From Eubacterium sp. (GTDB taxonomy: Bacteria; Bacillota; Clostridia; Oscillospirales; Ruminococcaceae): a stretch of DNA of 50,282 bases. Positions 27,697-36,990 of this stretch are shown one piece after another. Position numbers and translations under genes: made by a program. Position 1 is the first letter of the stretch. Each line of letters begins with the position of its first letter. The stretch covers positions 1-50,282 of the forward strand of contig JAISVH010000035.1 of the NCBI GenBank assembly GCA_031271685.1. Direction: 5' to 3'. Under the pieces are notes generated by a model. That model had not been told where the DNA came from. It worked only from the letters and a program-made list of their open reading frames with translations, and searched no databases.

Positions 27697-28405
27697 GCCA
27701 ATTCTGTTTCTCCATAAACATTACGGGGCACTCGTAATAAATCTTTTCATTCGCAGTGATCCAAATATCCAACATAAGCTCGGATAAGAAGCCAAAAACC
27801 CTTCGTTCGTTTTTTGTGTAACCCGAAATATCAAGCCTTCCCTCAATTTTAAACAAAATGTCGAAAAGCCATTTGCAATAGTTGTCAAAGCAATCTTTAT
27901 TCATGATAAACATATTAAACATGTGAGCCCACGTCCTGTTCATAACAGAATGGCAAGCCGCCTCGTATTCAGGATAATCATTTTTTATTATTTCTTTCAA
28001 TACGGCTATACTTTCGTTTTCATGAGCATGTATATAATGAGAATAATTTGTTTCAATAAAATACCTGCGCTTATTGGGAAGTATAATATCATGTCTTTTT
28101 AAAATATGTCGCGCCTCGTTTTCGGTTAAAACGCTTTCCCATTTACCGCTTTTTCGCTTAAATCTAAAATGCCGACGATAATGAGCCAAACCTATATAAT
28201 CAGCATCGAGATTTTTATAAGCCCAATAAACAGCGGTCAGTTCACAAAAATTATTATTTTTTCCCGAAATATTATCTCCGGTATTGTCAGGCTGATAGGG
28301 CAGATCAATGCTCTTGCCCTCTTTCCCTACATGAACCGGTAGATATATCTTATCATCCGGCATCCTGTATTCTTTATGTGACGCAACAAGTATTTTTATA
28401 TTCAA
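27650..28405 (-). CDS. DUF4422 domain protein (putative glycosyltransferase)
   Basis: IKILVASHKEYRMPDDKIYLPVHVG...DNISGKNNNFCELTAVYWAYKNLDADYIGLAHYRRHF. Confidence 0.88.
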   Translation of the reverse strand: MNIKILVASHKEYRMPDDKIYLPVHVGKEGKSIDLPYQPDNTGDNISGKNNNFCELTAVYWAYKNLDADYIGLAHYRRHFRFKRKSGKWESVLTENEARHILKRHDIILPNKRRYFIETNYSHYIHAHENESIAVLKEIIKNDYPEYEAACHSVMNRTWAHMFNMFIMNKDCFDNYCKWLFDILFKIEGRLDISGYTKNERRVFGFLSELMLDIWITANEKIYYECPVMFMEKQNWLVKGGKFVWRKFFGK

Positions 28406-29484
28406 AGCTCCCTCTCCGCAACCTCTAATGCCTTTTCAACCACCTTGTCCATATCATAATATCTATATTCACCCAGTCGTCCCCCAAAGACAACACGTCT
28501 CTCTCTATCGGCCAAATCTTTATACCTAAGATAAAGCTCATTATTTTTTTTATCATTTACCGGGTAATACGGCTCATCACCTTTTTTCCATTCCGCCGAA
28601 TACTCGCGCGATATAACTGTTTTCGGCTGAGCGCCAAACTCAAAGTGCTTATGCTCTATAATCCTGGTATACGGCGTTTCCGCATCAGTAAAGTTGACCA
28701 CGGCGTTACCCTGAAAGTTTTCTTTGTCTATAATTTCTGTTTCAAACCTCACACTGCGATATTCTAGTGCGCCAAGCGAATAATAAAAATAAGCATCAAT
28801 AGGGCCGGTGTATATTACCTTTTCAGCAAGCGAATCAAGCTCTTTTTTATTTTCAAGATAATCGGTTCCCAAACGGATTTCAATACCTTCAAGCAAATTT
28901 TCGACCAGTGCGGTATACCCTCCGAGCGGTATTCCCTGATAGAGAGAGTTAAAATAGTTATTGTCATAAGAAAACCTAACCGGCAGCCGGTTTATAATAA
29001 ATGCGGGCAAATCCTTGCATGGTCTTCCCCACTGCTTTTCCGTATAACCCTTGATAAGCTTTTCATATATATCAAACCCGACAAGGCTTATTGCCTGCCG
29101 CTCAAGATTTTCAGGATTTTCAGTTTTATATTTAAGTCTTTCTTCTTCTATTTTTAACTTTGCCTCTTCCGGCGTGACTACCCCCCACATTCTATTAAAA
29201 GTGTTCATATTAAAAGGCAGATTATATATCTCTCCCTTATAATTCGCTATTGGGGAATTAGTATAACGGTTAAACTCAGCGAAGCGGTTTAAATAATCCC
29301 ACACCTTTTTATTACTTGTGTGAAATATATGGGCTCCGTATTTGTGCACGTTTATGCCCTCTATCGCCTCGGTGTAAACGTTTCCGCCAATGTGAAGGCG
29401 CTTCTCAACTATTAAGCTAGTTTTATTCAGTTTTTTTGCCTCATGCGCAAAAACAGAGCCAAAAAGACCCGAGCCAACAATCAA
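28402..29484 (-). CDS. glf: UDP-galactopyranose mutase
   Basis: IVGSGLFGSVFAHEAKK, VEKRLHIGGNVYTE, YGAHIFHTSNKKVWDYLNRF, FGGRLGEYRYYDMD. Start codon uncertain (see findings). Confidence 0.95.
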   Translation of the reverse strand: MIVGSGLFGSVFAHEAKKLNKTSLIVEKRLHIGGNVYTEAIEGINVHKYGAHIFHTSNKKVWDYLNRFAEFNRYTNSPIANYKGEIYNLPFNMNTFNRMWGVVTPEEAKLKIEEERLKYKTENPENLERQAISLVGFDIYEKLIKGYTEKQWGRPCKDLPAFIINRLPVRFSYDNNYFNSLYQGIPLGGYTALVENLLEGIEIRLGTDYLENKKELDSLAEKVIYTGPIDAYFYYSLGALEYRSVRFETEIIDKENFQGNAVVNFTDAETPYTRIIEHKHFEFGAQPKTVISREYSAEWKKGDEPYYPVNDKKNNELYLRYKDLADRERRVVFGGRLGEYRYYDMDKVVEKALEVAEREL

Positions 29485-29527
29485 ATAATTATAAATAAGC
29501 CCGCCCCCCTGTAGGATATTTCAAAAT

Positions 29528-29556
29528 ATTATACCATAAAAGGAAAAAAAACTCAA
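29528..29556 (-). promoter_or_regulatory. Predicted sigma-A promoter upstream of glf
   Basis: Minus strand TTGAGT-17 bp-TATAAT. Confidence 0.6.
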
Positions 29557-29591
29557 TATTAATATTTTTCTTTCGTGATAATAAACAACTC

Positions 29592-31289
29592 TCAACTGCT
29601 AAGACTATTTATAATCCGTTCAACTTCCTTATACACTTCATCAACATTGACCATTTTCTTAAACTTCTTGTCCCTTGTAACAATTTCAACCTCGCGGTTT
29701 TCCATATTGCGCTTGCTAAGTATTACTCTAATAGGTATCCCTAGCAAATCCGCGTCGGCAAACTGTATGCCGGCGTTTAAATTCCGATCGTCTATCACCG
29801 TTTCATACTTTTCCGACAACTTATTATAAATCTTAAAACCTTCTCCAATTATCTCTTCATTCGCGTTAAGCATACAGATATGTATATCCCACGGCGCAAC
29901 GGATCTTGGCCAAATAGGCCCGTATTCATCGTGATGGTTTTCAAGTATACAGGCAAACACCCTACCCACCCCAATGCCATAACACCCCATGATAGGGGTT
30001 TTCAAGCTACCGTCACTGTCAACGTATGTCATGTTCATCGACTTCGTATATTTGTCGCCCAACTGAAAAATATTGCCAATTTCAATGCCCCTGCTGATTT
30101 TAAGCGGTTTTCCGCAATGTACGCAAGCATCTCCACATTTCACTTTAGCAAAATCGGCATACTCAACATCACCAACATCCCTTGCCATTGAAAACCCTTT
30201 TAAATGATAATCAGTCTTATTAGCTCCTGTAACAAGATTGTTTTCTCCCTCTAACGACTTATCATAATATATCTCGGTTCCGCTCAAACCCTTTGGCCCA
30301 ATAAAACCAAGACAAAGGCCGGGGATTTGCTCATCGGTAAGAGGGTATACCTCGCTGCCGATAATATTTTTAAGTTTTGCCTCATTTACCTCAAGGTCGC
30401 CCCGAATGAAAGCAACTAAAGGCTTTCCTGTATCCTTCCTGATAAAGACAGTGGCTTTCAACGTTTCTTCCGGCCTGAGCTTCAAAAATTCCGCCAACGT
30501 TTCAATTGTCTTGATCCCGAGGGTAAGAACTTCAGATGACTCGGCCGTCTCCAATCCGGTTTTCTCGGTTTCTGACACGGCCACCTCCATATTAGAACGA
30601 TAGCCGCAGGCATCACAAATTACCAGAGTATCTTCTCCTCCGTCTGAAAGATACATAAACTCGTGAGCTATTTTACCGCCCATCATCCCAGAATCCGACT
30701 TTACCGAAATAAATTCAGTCAACCCCAAACGCTTAAATATCTTTTCATACGCCTCATAAACACGATCGTAATAAGCTTCCAAATCCTGCTGATTAATGTG
30801 AAACGAATAAGCGTCCTTCATAGTAAATTCGCGCACGCGAACAAGGCCGCCTCGCGCCCTGGGCTCGTCTCTGAATTTTGTTTGAATCTGATAGATCATA
30901 AACGGATATTTCGTATAACTTTTAGCCTCTCCGCGCGCCAAATGCACTGCGGCCTCCTCATGCGTCATACCAAGCAGCATATCCTTGCCAGCTCGATCTT
31001 TAAAACGCAGTAGCTCGCTGCCTACGCTTTCAAACCGCCCCGACTCGCTCCACAGCTCCGCCGGAAGCACAACCGGAAACAACACCTCCTGACCGTCTAT
31101 CGCGTCCATCTCATCACGAATGATATCTTCTATTTTATGAACTATCCTTTTCGCCGGCGTAAGCAGCGAAAAAATCCCATTTGCCACCTGGCGGATATAG
31201 CCGCCCCTTAACATAAAAATATGGCTGTCCAAAAACGCCTCATTTGGCTTTTCCTTATAATGTTCCCCCAACAATCTGCTTAATTGCAT
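29592..31289 (-). CDS. proS: Prolyl-tRNA synthetase (bacterial type with editing insertion)
   Basis: MQLSRLLGEHYKEKPNEAFLDSHIFMLRGGYIRQVANGIFSLLTPAKRIVHKIEDIIRDEMD. Start moved to 31289 because a promoter -10 covers the listed start at 31328. Confidence 0.97.
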   Translation of the reverse strand: MQLSRLLGEHYKEKPNEAFLDSHIFMLRGGYIRQVANGIFSLLTPAKRIVHKIEDIIRDEMDAIDGQEVLFPVVLPAELWSESGRFESVGSELLRFKDRAGKDMLLGMTHEEAAVHLARGEAKSYTKYPFMIYQIQTKFRDEPRARGGLVRVREFTMKDAYSFHINQQDLEAYYDRVYEAYEKIFKRLGLTEFISVKSDSGMMGGKIAHEFMYLSDGGEDTLVICDACGYRSNMEVAVSETEKTGLETAESSEVLTLGIKTIETLAEFLKLRPEETLKATVFIRKDTGKPLVAFIRGDLEVNEAKLKNIIGSEVYPLTDEQIPGLCLGFIGPKGLSGTEIYYDKSLEGENNLVTGANKTDYHLKGFSMARDVGDVEYADFAKVKCGDACVHCGKPLKISRGIEIGNIFQLGDKYTKSMNMTYVDSDGSLKTPIMGCYGIGVGRVFACILENHHDEYGPIWPRSVAPWDIHICMLNANEEIIGEGFKIYNKLSEKYETVIDDRNLNAGIQFADADLLGIPIRVILSKRNMENREVEIVTRDKKFKKMVNVDEVYKEVERIINSLSS

Positions 31290-31326
31290 TATAGACCCCC
31301 AAAAATTTAAAAATCTAACCTTAAAC

Positions 31327-31355
31327 ATGATATCACATTATTTAAAATATGTCAA
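31327..31355 (-). promoter_or_regulatory. Predicted sigma-A promoter for proS
   Basis: Minus strand TTGACA-17 bp-TATCAT. Confidence 0.75.
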
Positions 31356-31372
31356 TTTATAGTTGTATTTAT

Positions 31373-31471
31373 ATAACCGCGTTTATGTTCCCCATCTCTT
31401 AGGCAACGGGTGATTCTCCCCCGCTGACGCTTGTTAAAACACCGGAAGCGGCTCCGCCGCAGATGTTTGAA
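31373..31471 (+). repeat. Composite of repeats B + A
   Basis: ATAACCGCGTTTATGTTCCCCATCTCTTAGGCAACGG...GCTGACGCTTGTTAAAACACCGGAAGCGGCTCCGCCGCAGATGTTTGA; same arrangement as 49497-49590. Confidence 0.85.
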
Positions 31472-31498
31472 TTTTTGTCTTTCATCTTATTATTACTC

Positions 31499-31538
31499 CG
31501 CAGTGAAAGTCTTGTCCTCACGATAAAGCCGCAGTGCT
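31499..31538 (+). repeat. Repeat I (copy 2)
   Basis: CAGTGAAAGTCTTGTCCTCACGATAAAGCCGCAGTGC. Confidence 0.6.
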
Positions 31539-31593
31539 TATAGCATTTTGAAAAAAATAAACGTTTTGTCAAAATGATATAATATATTTTTAC

Positions 31594-31622
31594 TTTACAT
31601 AGAACAATAAATGTAGTATAAT
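31594..31622 (+). promoter_or_regulatory. Predicted sigma-A promoter for the lipoprotein gene
   Basis: TTTACA-17 bp-TATAAT. Confidence 0.65.
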
Positions 31623-31641
31623 ATATTTGCGAGGTGATATT

Positions 31642-32139
31642 ATGAAAAAATTAATTAATTTAATAAAAAAACTAACGAGCTTGGCAGCTATATCGGGTTT
31701 ACTGATATCTCTATCCTGCTGCGGCGTAAAAGAAGAAGATCCCGTATTATCCTATGCCACCCGAGCGGCAGTCGCCGTAACCAACAATATGAATTCGTCA
31801 GCAAGCGGTTTTCGTATAGTCAACGCCGAGTATTCCATAGAAAACGGCTCTAAAAAAGTCACTCTTGAATGTATATACAATTTGGGGGACATGAATCTTG
31901 AAAAACACGTTTTTGTGGTGGGTGAAGGCGGCGAGTTTTTCGACCTTGCAATTGATGAAAACCGTGCGGTCATAGACAAATTAACCGGTCTGTGCGTTAT
32001 CGACTACGGGGATAAAGCCTACATAAAAAATGATGATAACCAGATAGATACAAATGATTTATTCAAGAATTACGAAGAATATATAAAAAATGAAGACCCC
32101 GCTTTATTAGGGATGGAATCATCCGGCATAGCTGATTAG
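31642..32139 (+). CDS. Putative lipoprotein, unknown function
   Basis: MKKLINLIKKLTSLAAISGLLISLSCCGVKEED: signal peptide with lipobox-like LSCC; SD GAGGTG. Confidence 0.75.
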   Translation: MKKLINLIKKLTSLAAISGLLISLSCCGVKEEDPVLSYATRAAVAVTNNMNSSASGFRIVNAEYSIENGSKKVTLECIYNLGDMNLEKHVFVVGEGGEFFDLAIDENRAVIDKLTGLCVIDYGDKAYIKNDDNQIDTNDLFKNYEEYIKNEDPALLGMESSGIAD

Positions 32140-32156
32140 TAATACTAATCAGCTAT
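32128..32156. repeat. 29-nt perfect inverted repeat over the lipoprotein stop codon
   Basis: ATAGCTGATTAGTA-A-TACTAATCAGCTAT. Confidence 0.9.
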
Positions 32157-32191
32157 AAAACACCGAAAGCGGATACGCCGCAGATGTTTGA
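32157..32191 (+). repeat. Repeat A (copy 6), directly 5' of the SGNH hydrolase SD
   Basis: AAAACACCGAAAGCGGATACGCCGCAGATGTTTG-AAGGGAGAAATCTA-ATG. Confidence 0.85.
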
Positions 32192-32204
32192 AGGGAGAAA
32201 TCTA

Positions 32205-32984
32205 ATGGATAGCGATAATAAAAAAGAAATTACCGTTTGGCTTGCGGGCGACTCGACAGTTTCATCATTTAACGACAATTATTTTTACCCTCGATATGGC
32301 TATGGCACAAAGCTCGGGGAATATCTCGAAATGCATATTGAGAATTTGGCGCTTTCAGGCAGAAGCACTCGCAGCTATCTTAAAGAGCCGGAATATAAAA
32401 CCCTTATCTCTGGAATAAAAGATGGGGATTTTTTAATGCTAGGCTTCGGGCATAACGACCAAAAAAACGACCCTGAACGCTACACTAATGCAAATTTTAA
32501 CTATAAGACACCCGGCTCTTTTAAAAATCATATCTATGATAATTACATATTAAAGGCACAAAAAAAAGGAGCAAAGGTCATACTTTGCACCCCAATAGTC
32601 AGGAGACCGGAGGATGGCGTTTGGCTTAACCATCATCTGCATATCAAAGATAATAGCCCTGATTTTCCTGAATTTCCTGGCGGAAATTACCGACAGGCCA
32701 TATTAGATTTAGGACTTGACCTTAAAATACCGGTCATAGATTTAACCGGCTTATCAAAAAAACTGCACGACTCTTTGGGGCACGCAGAAACGCTTTATCT
32801 TATGGCCTGGCTTGACAAAAACCCAGAAAGCGTTGACAATACTCATACAAATATTTATGGTGCGCACCACATGGCCCATCTTATCGCGAAAGATATTTAT
32901 GATAGAGATATATACGGTTTAAGTGGATATACTAAAAAAATAGACAATCCGCCGTTAAAATCAAAAATCCTTAAACCGAATTAA
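32205..32984 (+). CDS. SGNH/GDSL hydrolase (rhamnogalacturonan acetylesterase-like)
   Basis: ITVWLAGDSTVSSF, ENLALSGRSTRSYL, FLMLGFGHNDQKN, THTNIYGAHHMAHLIA. Confidence 0.92.
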   Translation: MDSDNKKEITVWLAGDSTVSSFNDNYFYPRYGYGTKLGEYLEMHIENLALSGRSTRSYLKEPEYKTLISGIKDGDFLMLGFGHNDQKNDPERYTNANFNYKTPGSFKNHIYDNYILKAQKKGAKVILCTPIVRRPEDGVWLNHHLHIKDNSPDFPEFPGGNYRQAILDLGLDLKIPVIDLTGLSKKLHDSLGHAETLYLMAWLDKNPESVDNTHTNIYGAHHMAHLIAKDIYDRDIYGLSGYTKKIDNPPLKSKILKPN

Positions 32985-33013
32985 AGTTTTATATTGAACC
33001 AACTTAAGAAACA

Positions 33014-33068
33014 TATAACCGAGTTCATGTCCCTATACTCTTAGACGGCGGGCATGAACTCGGTTATA
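33014..33068. repeat. Repeat B, palindromic copy
   Basis: TATAACCGAGTTCATG ... CATGAACTCGGTTATA, 16-bp perfect stem. Confidence 0.85.
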
Positions 33069-33093
33069 AAAAACATGAAAGGAAAAATTTGCT

Positions 33094-33792
33094 ATGAAAT
33101 ACTATTTAACAAATAGCCCGGCATTCCCTATGGTCGTGGCGACTCTTTCGAAGGGTGAGGAAATACAAATTGAAAATGGATGCATGGTATATCACACCGG
33201 CGGCGTAACGCTTGAAGGCAAGATGAACAGCGGAGGTTCCGGAGGACTGGGCGGATTTTTAAAGGCGACTGCCCGTTCTATCACTAGCGGCGAAAGTTTT
33301 TTCATCACACGTGCAAAAGGCGCCCGTGATGGAGCAACCATTGCGTTGGCACCCTCAATGCCCGGAACGATAAAAGAGCTTAAGCTAGGAGAGCATCAAT
33401 GGCGTGTCCGTGACCAAGCGTTTTTGGCCTGTGACGGCGATGTAGCCTATGAAATGAAAAGACAGTCGATAGGTAAAGCGCTTTTCAGCGGGACTGGCGG
33501 ATTTTTCATTATGGAAACCAGGGGAACAGGTAGTATGCTTGTTAACAGCTTCGGCGATATAATCGAACTTAACTGCGATGGCTCTAATCCTTTGATTATC
33601 GACAACACTCACGTCGTGGCCTGGAGCAGCACGCTCAAGTATGAAATTAAGGTGGCTTCAGGAATTTTTGGATTTACCACCGGAGAAGGTCTCGTAAACG
33701 AGTTTAATGGGTCAGGAGCCGTTCTCATCCAAACAAGAAATATTTCCTCGCTAGCCGAAATCATAAAACCTCTTATACCAAGGGGAAGTTAA
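33094..33792 (+). CDS. TIGR00266/AIM24 family protein
   Basis: NSPAFPMVVATLSKGEEIQIENGCMVYHTGGVTLEGKMNSGGSGGLGGFLKATARSITSGESFFITRAKG. Confidence 0.9.
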   Translation: MKYYLTNSPAFPMVVATLSKGEEIQIENGCMVYHTGGVTLEGKMNSGGSGGLGGFLKATARSITSGESFFITRAKGARDGATIALAPSMPGTIKELKLGEHQWRVRDQAFLACDGDVAYEMKRQSIGKALFSGTGGFFIMETRGTGSMLVNSFGDIIELNCDGSNPLIIDNTHVVAWSSTLKYEIKVASGIFGFTTGEGLVNEFNGSGAVLIQTRNISSLAEIIKPLIPRGS

Positions 33793-33983
33793 AATATAGT
33801 TAATTAACTTAGAAAATATCAAGAATAATAACACGCACGTTGCGGGCGATGTTCACAAACAACGCAATCCTAGTTTAACTATAAATTTACTAAATTTAAA
33901 GTTAAACTATTATAATCTGCACAAGCGTATTACAGGCAGTTTTGCGGAAATTATTTTTGCTTGTTTTCAAGTTAATTTACTAT

Positions 33984-34015
33984 AGCGCCCTCCGGTCGCA
34001 AAACCGAAGGGCGCT
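33984..34015. terminator. Strong GC-rich hairpin, possible terminator
   Basis: AGCGCCCTCCGGTCGCAAAACCGAAGGGCGCTTT; only a short T run follows. Confidence 0.4.
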
Positions 34016-34016
34016 T

Positions 34017-34049
34017 TCAAACATCTGCGGCTCCTCCTCAGATGTTTGA
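34017..34049. repeat. Repeat A (copy 7, self-palindromic form)
   Basis: TCAAACATCTGCGGCTCCTCCTCAGATGTTTGA. Confidence 0.75.
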
Positions 34050-34050
34050 A

Positions 34051-34129
34051 AAAATAGCCAAAAGAATCAAACAAAATTTTTGATGTATGATTTTTGCGCA
34101 TTTTTTTTGGCAATTATCTTATTTGAGAT
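34051..34129 (+). repeat. Repeat G (copy 1)
   Basis: AAAATAGCCAAAAGAATCAAACAAAATTTTTGATGTATGATTTTTGCGCATTTTTTTTGGCAATTATCTTATTTGAGAT; matches the reverse complement of 39522-39601. Confidence 0.75.
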
Positions 34130-34152
34130 TAGTATGAAACGGCCATATGCCA

Positions 34153-34569
34153 TCATTCTCCAATAATTTTTATCAGCACGCGCTTATCTCGCATACCGTC
34201 GAACTCTCCGTAAAAAATCTGCTCCCACGTGCCGAAATCAAGTCGGCCACCCGTAACCGCTAACACGGCCTCGCGACCCATTATCGAGCGTTTTAAATGC
34301 GCGTCGGCGTTATCCTCATATCCGTTGTGATAATACTGATTATAGGGCTTTTCCGGCGCAAGCTTTTCAAGCCACCGCTCAAAATCACGGTGCAATCCGC
34401 TCTCATTGTCGTTTATAAACACGCTAGCCGTTATGTTCATTGCGTTGACAAGGCACAAGCCCTCGCGTATTCCGCTTTCGACCAACGCCGATTCGACCTG
34501 CGAAGTAATATTTATATAATCCCTACGGGTTTTAGTGTGAAAAGTCAATTCCTTGCGATAAGATTTCAT
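34153..34569 (-). CDS. yjbQ: YjbQ/UPF0047 family (secondary thiamine-phosphate synthase)
   Basis: [85 protein letters not shown]. Confidence 0.93.
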   Translation of the reverse strand: MKSYRKELTFHTKTRRDYINITSQVESALVESGIREGLCLVNAMNITASVFINDNESGLHRDFERWLEKLAPEKPYNQYYHNGYEDNADAHLKRSIMGREAVLAVTGGRLDFGTWEQIFYGEFDGMRDKRVLIKIIGE

Positions 34570-34585
34570 TTTAAAACTCCTTTTT

Positions 34586-34619
34586 CAAATATCTGCGGCG
34601 GAGCCGCTTACAGTGTTTT
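34586..34619 (-). repeat. Repeat A (copy 8), directly 5' of the yjbQ SD; a degenerate B module extends to about 34716
   Basis: Minus strand: AAAACACTGTAAGCGGCTCCGCCGCAGATATTTG-aaa-AAGGAG-TTTTAAA-ATG. Confidence 0.85.
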
Positions 34620-34746
34620 AACAAGCGTCAGCGGGGGATAATCACACGCCGCTGACATATAGTAAATTAGCTAATAGTCAGCATGCAACCCGCCGCCATA
34701 AACGCGGCTGTAGCTTTTGAAACGGATTTTTAACAAGGTTTTTATA

Positions 34747-35622
34747 TCATATCCTCTTAAAATCAAATAAAGTCTCGTTTCTGCTAAGCCACGGCAGGGC
34801 GTGCTCAAACATCACACCGTTTCTGGTGTCTGTGCAATAGCTGAAAGTAGTCTTAACGGTGATCTGTGTAAACACCGTCGCACGGTTAATAGCCATAGGC
34901 AAGCTCTCTCCGTTTAATATTGCGCCGGTCAGCACAGCCGCAAAAATATCTCCCGTTCCTGGATAAGCAGCCGGAACAAAATCGCAGTCCACCCTCCAAA
35001 ATCCACCGCTCTCCCGATCATATCCAATATTTGACAATTTATCGTCCGCCATAGGAACCGACGTTATAACTGCTACCCTTACTTTTTCAGACAACTTTGC
35101 CAACCAACTTTTTGCCCGGCCCTGAGACAGAGGCTCAGCAGGATATTCCTCGCCTAACAAAAAAGCCGCTTCGGTCAGATTAGGAGTGATAACATCCGCA
35201 ACGCCCGCCAACTCTGACATTCGCGTGCGCAGCTCTTTGGTGCAAGTGCGATAAGGCTTACCGTGATCGCCCATGACCGGATCAACAACTTTAAGCGAGT
35301 TTTTATATCCTTTAAAAAACTTTAGGCAATGGTCAATTTGTGAAGCGTTAGCCAAAAATCCGCTGTAAACCGCGTCAAATTCAACATTCAATGACTTATA
35401 ATGATCATAACACTCCATGATGTAGTCAGTCAAGTCCCGTATCACTACCCCCTCAAATCCGCCGGTATGTGTGGAAAGCACGGCTGTGGGCACAGGGCAT
35501 ACCTGCATCCCCTGTGCCGACATCACGGGCATTATAACCGATAGAGAGCATCTCCCAATCCCCGACAAGTCATGTATTGCGGCAATTATCTTTTGGCTGC
35601 GCATAACGTTTTGCCCTCCCAT
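34747..35622 (-). CDS. pdxK: Pyridoxamine/pyridoxal kinase
   Basis: IAAIHDLSGIGRCSLSVIMPVMSAQGMQVCPVPTAVLSTHTGGFEG; VVDPVMGDHGKPY; ITPNLTEAAFLLGE; PGTGDIFAAVLTGA. Confidence 0.88.
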   Translation of the reverse strand: MGGQNVMRSQKIIAAIHDLSGIGRCSLSVIMPVMSAQGMQVCPVPTAVLSTHTGGFEGVVIRDLTDYIMECYDHYKSLNVEFDAVYSGFLANASQIDHCLKFFKGYKNSLKVVDPVMGDHGKPYRTCTKELRTRMSELAGVADVITPNLTEAAFLLGEEYPAEPLSQGRAKSWLAKLSEKVRVAVITSVPMADDKLSNIGYDRESGGFWRVDCDFVPAAYPGTGDIFAAVLTGAILNGESLPMAINRATVFTQITVKTTFSYCTDTRNGVMFEHALPWLSRNETLFDFKRI

Positions 35623-35652
35623 TGCTAAGGGGCCTTGCGGCCCCCTTAAAAG

Positions 35653-35883
35653 TTATTCTGTTTTATCTTCAATGTATTTTACAACATCACCTACGGTCTT
35701 GATGTTCTCAACCTGATCATCGGGAATTTCAACGTCAAACTCTTCCTCAAAACTCATAACCAAGTCTACTATGTCCAGTGAATCCGCGCCCAAATCGTTT
35801 TGAATATGTGCAGCTATAGTCACTTTTTCCTCATCAACGTCAAGTTGCTCAATAATAATTGATTTTACTTTTTCAAAAATCAT
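35653..35883 (-). CDS. acpP: Acyl carrier protein
   Basis: [59 protein letters not shown] phosphopantetheine site. Start moved from 35898 to 35883. Confidence 0.96.
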   Translation of the reverse strand: MIFEKVKSIIIEQLDVDEEKVTIAAHIQNDLGADSLDIVDLVMSFEEEFDVEIPDDQVENIKTVGDVVKYIEDKTE

Positions 35884-36003
35884 AAAGATATCCTCCAAAA
35901 ATTCAGTTTTTATTATTATAAGCTATTGCCAACAAATAATCAATAGCTTTTAAACAAAAAAATATAAATTTTTTAACTTGAATTCAGCAAAAATTTGTTA
36001 AAA

Positions 36004-36177
36004 CAATACCGCACAGCTCTGGCGTGCAAAGCACACAGCAAGATTTTTCGTCAAACTAGGCAATTTTGCCGCGAATATCCGTTGATATTTAAGGCAAAAT
36101 TAACGAAGTTTGTCGAGAAATACGCAAATTATTTGTGTGCCAATCCATTAAGCGTGAGTTGTGCGGTGTTTCCTTAA
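36004..36177 (+). repeat. Repeat C (copy 2), between accA and acpP
   Basis: CAATACCGCACAGCTCTGGCGTGCAAAGC...CAATTTTGCCGCGAATATCCGTTGATATTTAAGGCAAAATTAACGAAGTTTGTCGAGAAATACGCAAATTATTTGTGTGCCAATCCATTAAGCGTGAGTTGTGCGGTGTTTCCTTA. Confidence 0.9.
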
Positions 36178-36186
36178 TTGTTTCTA

Positions 36187-36990
36187 TTATTCGTTAAACA
36201 TTCCGATGCTTCTAAATTTTTTATATCGTTCTTCTAATAGCCTATTTATATCTTTATGACATAACCTATCAATCGCATCTATAAGATAATCCGAAATATT
36301 CAAAGCTGTCAGCTCCGCATCATAATGAGCACCGCCCGGCGGTTCATCAATTATTTTATCGCACACGCCAAACCTGCTAAGATCCTCCGCAGTGATTTTC
36401 ATAATGTTGGCCGCCTCACCTTCCCGCGACGGGTCTTTCCAAATAATCGAAGCGAACCCTCGCGGAGATATAACCGAATATATCGCGTTTTCGAGCATAG
36501 CCAACTCATCGCACACAGCCAAAGCCAAAGCTCCGCCTGAGCCGCCCTCACCTAAAACTACCGAGATTATCGGTGTTTTAAGCATCATAAATTCCATTAA
36601 ATTTTTTGCGATTGCTTCGCCCTGGCCACGCCTTTCAGCGTCAATTCCGCAAAACGCTCCGGGCGTATCAACAAGACAGATTACCGGTCGGTTAAACTTT
36701 TCCGCCTGCTTTGCTAATCTAAGAGCCTTTCGATATCCTTCCGGATGCGGCATTGAAAAGTTACTGCGCTTATTTTCCTCAAGATTACGCCCCTTAACCT
36801 GCGCTATAACGGTCACCGGAACAGAATTAAAAGACGCTATGCCCGCAATGATCGCATTGTCGTCGCCAAAGCATCGATCCCCATGAAATTCAGTAAAACT
36901 GTTAAAAATCATCGGAATATAATCGTTTACCGTTGGGCGGCCGTTTATCCGTATCAGAGATAATTTCTCGCTAGCCGTCATATAGTTCAT
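36187..36990 (-). CDS. accA: Acetyl-CoA carboxylase carboxyltransferase alpha subunit
   Basis: NSFTEFHGDRCFGDD, FSMPHPEGYRKALRLAKQAEKFNRPVICLVDTPGAFCGIDAERRGQGEAIAKNL, GEGGSGGALALAV, ISPRGFASI. Confidence 0.96.
   Translation of the reverse strand: MNYMTASEKLSLIRINGRPTVNDYIPMIFNSFTEFHGDRCFGDDNAIIAGIASFNSVPVTVIAQVKGRNLEENKRSNFSMPHPEGYRKALRLAKQAEKFNRPVICLVDTPGAFCGIDAERRGQGEAIAKNLMEFMMLKTPIISVVLGEGGSGGALALAVCDELAMLENAIYSVISPRGFASIIWKDPSREGEAANIMKITAEDLSRFGVCDKIIDEPPGGAHYDAELTALNISDYLIDAIDRLCHKDINRLLEERYKKFRSIGMFNE

Noticed and set aside
31290-31626. T-box or other riboswitch leader upstream of proS
   Set aside because: The predicted promoter leaves only a few tens of nt before the start codon, so there is no room for a T-box.
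35995-36177. Small ORFs 35995-36177 (+) and 39260-39442 (-) inside repeat C
   Set aside because: They lie in different strands of the same palindromic element and are broken by stops in other copies (e.g. 19413-19576).
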